This document shows positions 60,723 to 64,000 of a stretch of 64,000 nucleotides of DNA, in pieces; position 1 is the stretch's first letter, and each line of letters opens with the position of its first letter. Position numbers and translations under genes: made by a program. The stretch covers positions 62,001 to 126,000 of the forward strand of contig NZ_JAOTIF010000003.1 of NCBI RefSeq assembly GCF_025628885.1. Direction: 5' to 3'. Origin of the DNA: Paraflavisolibacter caeni. GTDB taxonomy: Bacteria > Bacteroidota > Bacteroidia > Chitinophagales > Chitinophagaceae. The notes under the pieces were generated by a model, which was not told where the DNA came from, ran no database searches, and worked only from the letters and a program-made list of their open reading frames with translations.

Positions 60723-61976
60723 ATGTCAAAAACTAACGGCAAACGTCTGGCAATAATTCTTGTTACCTCATTGTTTTTCCTCTGGGGATTTGCACTCAAT
60801 TTGAATCCTATTTTAATTCCTCACCTCAAAAAGGCTTGCCAACTGTCAGATACGCAGTCGGCATTTATTGATTCGGCTTCCTATATTGCCTATTTTCTAA
60901 TGGCGATACCTGCCGGCCAGTTTATGAAGCGGTTTGGATATAAAGGGGGGATCATTGTTGGATTACTGCTTTTTGCATTTGGTGCCTTTCTGTTTTACCC
61001 GGCATCAACCACAAGGATGTATGGTTTCTTTTTGACGGCATTATTTATTATTGCGTGTGGACTTACTTTCCTGGAAACTGCGGCCAATCCATATATCACT
61101 GTGATTGGCGATCCTGATCAGGCTACCCAGCGTATCAACTTTGCCCAGTCATTTAATGGATTGGCAGCTACATTGGCTCCTTTAATTGGCGGTAATTTTA
61201 TACTTTCAGGTAAAACACTTTCGGCAGAGCAGGAAGCTGTCATGTCTCCGCAGCAACTGAACGATTACTTGCAACATGAAGCATCTTCTGTTCAACTCCC
61301 TTTTATCATTATCGGGGTAGTGGTGCTATTGGTCGCCATTCTATTGATTAGAACACCTCTCCCTGAAATTGAGGAAGAGGAAACGACAGAGACAAGTCAC
61401 AAGTCGATATTTAAAGAGAAAAACTTAATGCTTGGCGTACTTGCGCAATTCTTTTATGTGGGTGCGCAGGTTTGCGTCAGTAGCTTTTTCATTCGTTTCT
61501 CTCATCAGGTTGCTGGTATTGAAGAAAAATCGGCTGCATTCTTCCTGTCAGCTGCACTTCTGGGTTTTATGGCCGGACGTTTTATAGGTACCTTCCTGAT
61601 GAAATATATTGCACCATCAAGGTTGCTGGCTGTCTATAGCGTTATTAATTTCTTGTTGTTGATATTGGCTGTAATGCTTGATGGTAAATTCTCCGTGTAT
61701 GCGCTGATGGGAGTAGAGTTCTTCATGTCCATTATGTTCCCAACTATTTTTTCTTTAGCCATTCGCGGACTTGGACCAAAAACAAAAGAGGGGTCATCCC
61801 TGGTGATCATGTCTATAGTTGGAGGCGCTATTTTCCCTGTGATCATGGGACGTGTTTCTGATGCCACCAACATTCAGACTGCTTACTTGGTACCGGCTTG
61901 CTGTTTCCTGGTTATTCTTTATTTCGCTATGAAAAACATTACTGTTACCAAATTAAAGCTCGCTGTTTCCCACTAA
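60723..61976 (+). CDS. fucP: FucP-type L-fucose:H+ symporter (MFS)
   Basis: 417 residues with 12 membrane segments. FucP signatures: FFLWGFALNLNPILIPHLKKA, IDSASYIAYFLMAIPAG, TFLETAANPYITVIG and RINFAQSFNG in order, plus a later VSSFFIRF. The group imports L-fucose or related sugars with a proton. It is 21 kb from the fucose locus but would complement it. Its own promoter region (60513-60722) lacks the GGATAATCCATTAA-type boxes, so it is probably not in the same regulon. Substrates other than fucose (galactose, glucose, N-acetylglucosamine) occur in this family. Confidence 0.88.
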   Translation: MSKTNGKRLAIILVTSLFFLWGFALNLNPILIPHLKKACQLSDTQSAFIDSASYIAYFLMAIPAGQFMKRFGYKGGIIVGLLLFAFGAFLFYPASTTRMYGFFLTALFIIACGLTFLETAANPYITVIGDPDQATQRINFAQSFNGLAATLAPLIGGNFILSGKTLSAEQEAVMSPQQLNDYLQHEASSVQLPFIIIGVVVLLVAILLIRTPLPEIEEEETTETSHKSIFKEKNLMLGVLAQFFYVGAQVCVSSFFIRFSHQVAGIEEKSAAFFLSAALLGFMAGRFIGTFLMKYIAPSRLLAVYSVINFLLLILAVMLDGKFSVYALMGVEFFMSIMFPTIFSLAIRGLGPKTKEGSSLVIMSIVGGAIFPVIMGRVSDATNIQTAYLVPACCFLVILYFAMKNITVTKLKLAVSH

Positions 61977-62032
61977 TCCTGGATGAGAACAGCAACCATA
62001 AAACATCTTAATTGGTTTAATATCCATATTAC

Positions 62033-62060
62033 AGCCGCTCTTTATTGGAGCGGCTTTTTT
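62033..62060 (+). terminator. Terminator after the FucP-type permease
   Basis: An 8-bp stem AGCCGCTC/GAGCGGCT around TTTATTG followed by a T-run. Confidence 0.9.
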
Positions 62061-62176
62061 ATTATCTTCCTGCCATGGACCATTTTCCACCCCTTTGCAG
62101 TGCAGTAATGTGCCCACGGTACTAATGAAAAATGAATAATGAGTTGTCTGTAATGAGCATGCTTACTGATAACAGA

Positions 62177-64000
62177 TCATTCATCATTCATCAACTTCCT
62201 TGGTTCCACTCTTTTCAGTTTCAGGTTGGTAACAGGTGCCACGATCAGCGGGAACTTTTCTACGGTTACCGTACTGACATCCAGTCCAAAGCCCCTTTCT
62301 TCTGAAAGACTCACCTCCTTCAACCAGAAGTAAAGTTTCATGACCATGCGCTCTAAGATCGGCAGGTCGTTATCCTGGCTGAGGTATTTTTCCATGACAA
62401 TAAAGGAGAAGTCTCCCACAATATTGCTGCGCTCCAGGCTTTCATAGCGACTGGTGATGTTCACTTCCCTGTTGGCTACCAGGTCTTCCACCACTTTGCG
62501 GAACATCAGGTTGATGCGGGGCTGAACCCTGAAGCCTAATCTGAATTCCACACGGATGATATCGTTGGGAATGATGTGTTCAACTGTGTACTCTGAGGTA
62601 TAAGGATCATCCAGGGTGTCCACATGCACAAACCAGTAGATATCCGCCCTTTTGGGCTTTTTGTTCAGTATAGAATAGATGATCTTGTGCTCTATTTCTT
62701 TAGGGTTATCGGCACTGGTCAGGTACACCAGGTGGGTAGCATACTTGGGCACAGAGCGGTCGTTGCTCAACTCCTGGATCTTGGGAATATAGTGCTCCAG
62801 CCGTACAAACTCCACATAGCGGTTCTTGATCTTACGGGCTTTGAACCAGGCATACATCACTAAGAATAAGGCGCCTCCAACAAACAGGGTAACATAGCCA
62901 CCATGAGGGAACTTATCCATGTTTGCCCACAGGAAACTAAATTCAATGGTAAAGTAAATTGCCAGGTATAGATAGATCAAAATAGCCTTTGCTCTGTGCA
63001 GCACCAGGTAATTGGCAAAGAGAATGGAGGTGGCAATCATACAAAGTGTAATGGCCAGTCCATATGCAGCTTCCATACTCGAGGCTTTCTCAAAATGAAG
63101 TACAATCCCAACACATCCCGCATACAGTAAGAGGTTAATAGCCGGGATAAAAAGTTGACCTCTTTCCTCGGTTGGGTAAACAATTTTAAACTTGGGCCAC
63201 AGGTTCAGGCGCATGGACTCACTGATCAGGGTAAAGGAACCGGAAATCAGTGCCTGGCTGGCAATGATGGCCGCTGCTGTGGCAATAGCAATACCAAAAT
63301 AAAGGAACCACTCTGGCATCACACCATAAAACGGATTGAAACCATGCTCGATCATTGTGGAGGTAATAGGTTTACCATTGTAGTGGCTTATTAACCAGGC
63401 ACCCTGTCCCAGGTAGTTCAAAATCAGGCAGGACTTAACGAATATCCAGGAATAGCGTATGTTCCATTTCCCACAGTGGCCCAGGTCCGAATAAAGCGCT
63501 TCGGCACCCGTGGTACAGAGGAAAACACCACCTAGGATATAAAAGCCTTTGGGATATGTTGTGAGCAGTTTGATCGCATAATAAGGATTAAATGCCTTAA
63601 ATACTTGCAGGTCATCTGAAATGTGAATGAGTCCAAATAAGGCCAGCATCAGGAACCATAAGGACATAACCGGCCCAAAGAAACGGCCGATGAGGGCTGT
63701 ACCAAACTGCTGAATGAAAAATAATACTGAAATAATGCCAATGACAATATAAACGATAGTGGTTTGTGTGATGCCGGAAAAAGCAGGTAACTGTTTCAAA
63801 CCTTCAATAGCGGATGTAACTGAGATAGGAGGGGTGATCATGCCATCTGCCAGTAAAGAGGCTCCCCCGATCATGGCAGGTACCACAAGCCATCTGCGCC
63901 TTCTTCTTACTAAAGCGAAGAGTGAAAATACGCCGCCTTCACCCCTGTTATCCGCCTGGAGGGTAAGGATAACATATTTGACAGTGGTTTGCAAGGTAAG
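62177..64000 (-). CDS. kup: KUP/Trk-type potassium uptake protein (partial, N-terminus beyond window)
   Basis: The minus-strand frame is open to the right edge. The visible protein starts in LTLQTTVKYVILTLQADNRGEGG, about 60 residues into a normal KUP protein; ASLLADGMITPPISVTSAIEG and the roughly 11 further hydrophobic segments follow, then a cytoplasmic C-terminal domain with VEFRLGFRVQPRINLMF. About 607 residues are visible. The family imports K+ by proton symport. The last residues and TGA stop fall in a short ATCATTCATCAT-type repeat shared with 54415. Confidence 0.95.
   Translation of the reverse strand, partial: LTLQTTVKYVILTLQADNRGEGGVFSLFALVRRRRRWLVVPAMIGGASLLADGMITPPISVTSAIEGLKQLPAFSGITQTTIVYIVIGIISVLFFIQQFGTALIGRFFGPVMSLWFLMLALFGLIHISDDLQVFKAFNPYYAIKLLTTYPKGFYILGGVFLCTTGAEALYSDLGHCGKWNIRYSWIFVKSCLILNYLGQGAWLISHYNGKPITSTMIEHGFNPFYGVMPEWFLYFGIAIATAAAIIASQALISGSFTLISESMRLNLWPKFKIVYPTEERGQLFIPAINLLLYAGCVGIVLHFEKASSMEAAYGLAITLCMIATSILFANYLVLHRAKAILIYLYLAIYFTIEFSFLWANMDKFPHGGYVTLFVGGALFLVMYAWFKARKIKNRYVEFVRLEHYIPKIQELSNDRSVPKYATHLVYLTSADNPKEIEHKIIYSILNKKPKRADIYWFVHVDTLDDPYTSEYTVEHIIPNDIIRVEFRLGFRVQPRINLMFRKVVEDLVANREVNITSRYESLERSNIVGDFSFIVMEKYLSQDNDLPILERMVMKLYFWLKEVSLSEERGFGLDVSTVTVEKFPLIVAPVTNLKLKRVEPRKLMNDE

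Noticed and set aside
1-64000. tRNA, rRNA, transposase and integrase genes
   Set aside because: None was recognised on either strand; the remnants and joints seen have no adjacent transposase or target-site duplication.

Overview
The window reads as a chromosomal segment of a Bacteroidota bacterium. The best fit is a Chitinophagaceae/Sphingobacteria-type soil or plant glycan degrader, inferred from family content and not from a marker gene. The evidence is three SusC/SusD outer-membrane uptake modules (one cut by the left edge, one reduced to a SusD fragment), many Cys-anchored lipoproteins, AraC regulators beside polysaccharide loci, TAnnTTTG-type -7 promoter elements, A-rich rather than Shine-Dalgarno start regions, and GH29/GH18/sulfatase/DUF4091 enzymes. 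No rRNA, tRNA, CRISPR array, phage or intact insertion sequence was seen.

Region 1 (1-20600) is a peptide/redox locus. The end of a SusC is followed by SusD, a DUF4843 lipoprotein and a PKD-like lipoprotein. Then come two paralogous large secreted metalloproteases. The second has an intact HExxHxxGxxH zinc site; the first has lost every zinc ligand and the catalytic Glu. Two thioredoxin-fold TlpA-like proteins, an AraC regulator, a separate DsbD-alpha-like protein, a full DsbD, an M16 peptidase and a cysteine-synthase-like PLP enzyme follow on the same strand. Together they could import electrons into the periplasm, open disulfides and cleave the reduced protein.

Region 2 (20700-40020) holds a GH18 chitinase-like lipoprotein and then a fucose/sulfated-fucan locus: SusC-SusD, AraC (opposite strand), a beta-propeller glycosidase, L-fucose dehydrogenase, GH29 fucosidase, L-fuconate dehydratase, a sodium/sugar symporter, a fucose mutarotase-like lipoprotein, a second GH29 and two sulfatases. 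Three promoters in this locus share one architecture: two boxes 21 bp apart followed by a -7 element at a fixed distance. They are the probable targets of the local AraC protein. An L-fucose permease-like gene lies separately near 61 kb.

Region 3 (40060-46050) is sparse: a DUF72 protein, a POTRA/beta-barrel outer-membrane protein, a divergent HxlR regulator/DsbA-like pair, a SusD remnant and a broken small secreted gene. The intergenic DNA around the outer-membrane gene holds two families of candidate small RNAs, one with a covarying terminator hairpin.

Region 4 (46080-62000) has a DUF4091/GH-like enzyme, a DUF5107 protein, a large FAD/Fe-S oxidoreductase on the minus strand, and a RuBisCO-like protein operon (RLP, DUF1537 kinase, Asp/Glu-racemase-fold protein, BASS transporter). 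That operon ends at a GC-rich palindromic junction against a pectate-lyase remnant. A small secreted repeat protein, a GMC oxidoreductase and a FucP-type permease follow. Region 5 (62177 to the edge) is a truncated view of a KUP potassium transporter on the minus strand.
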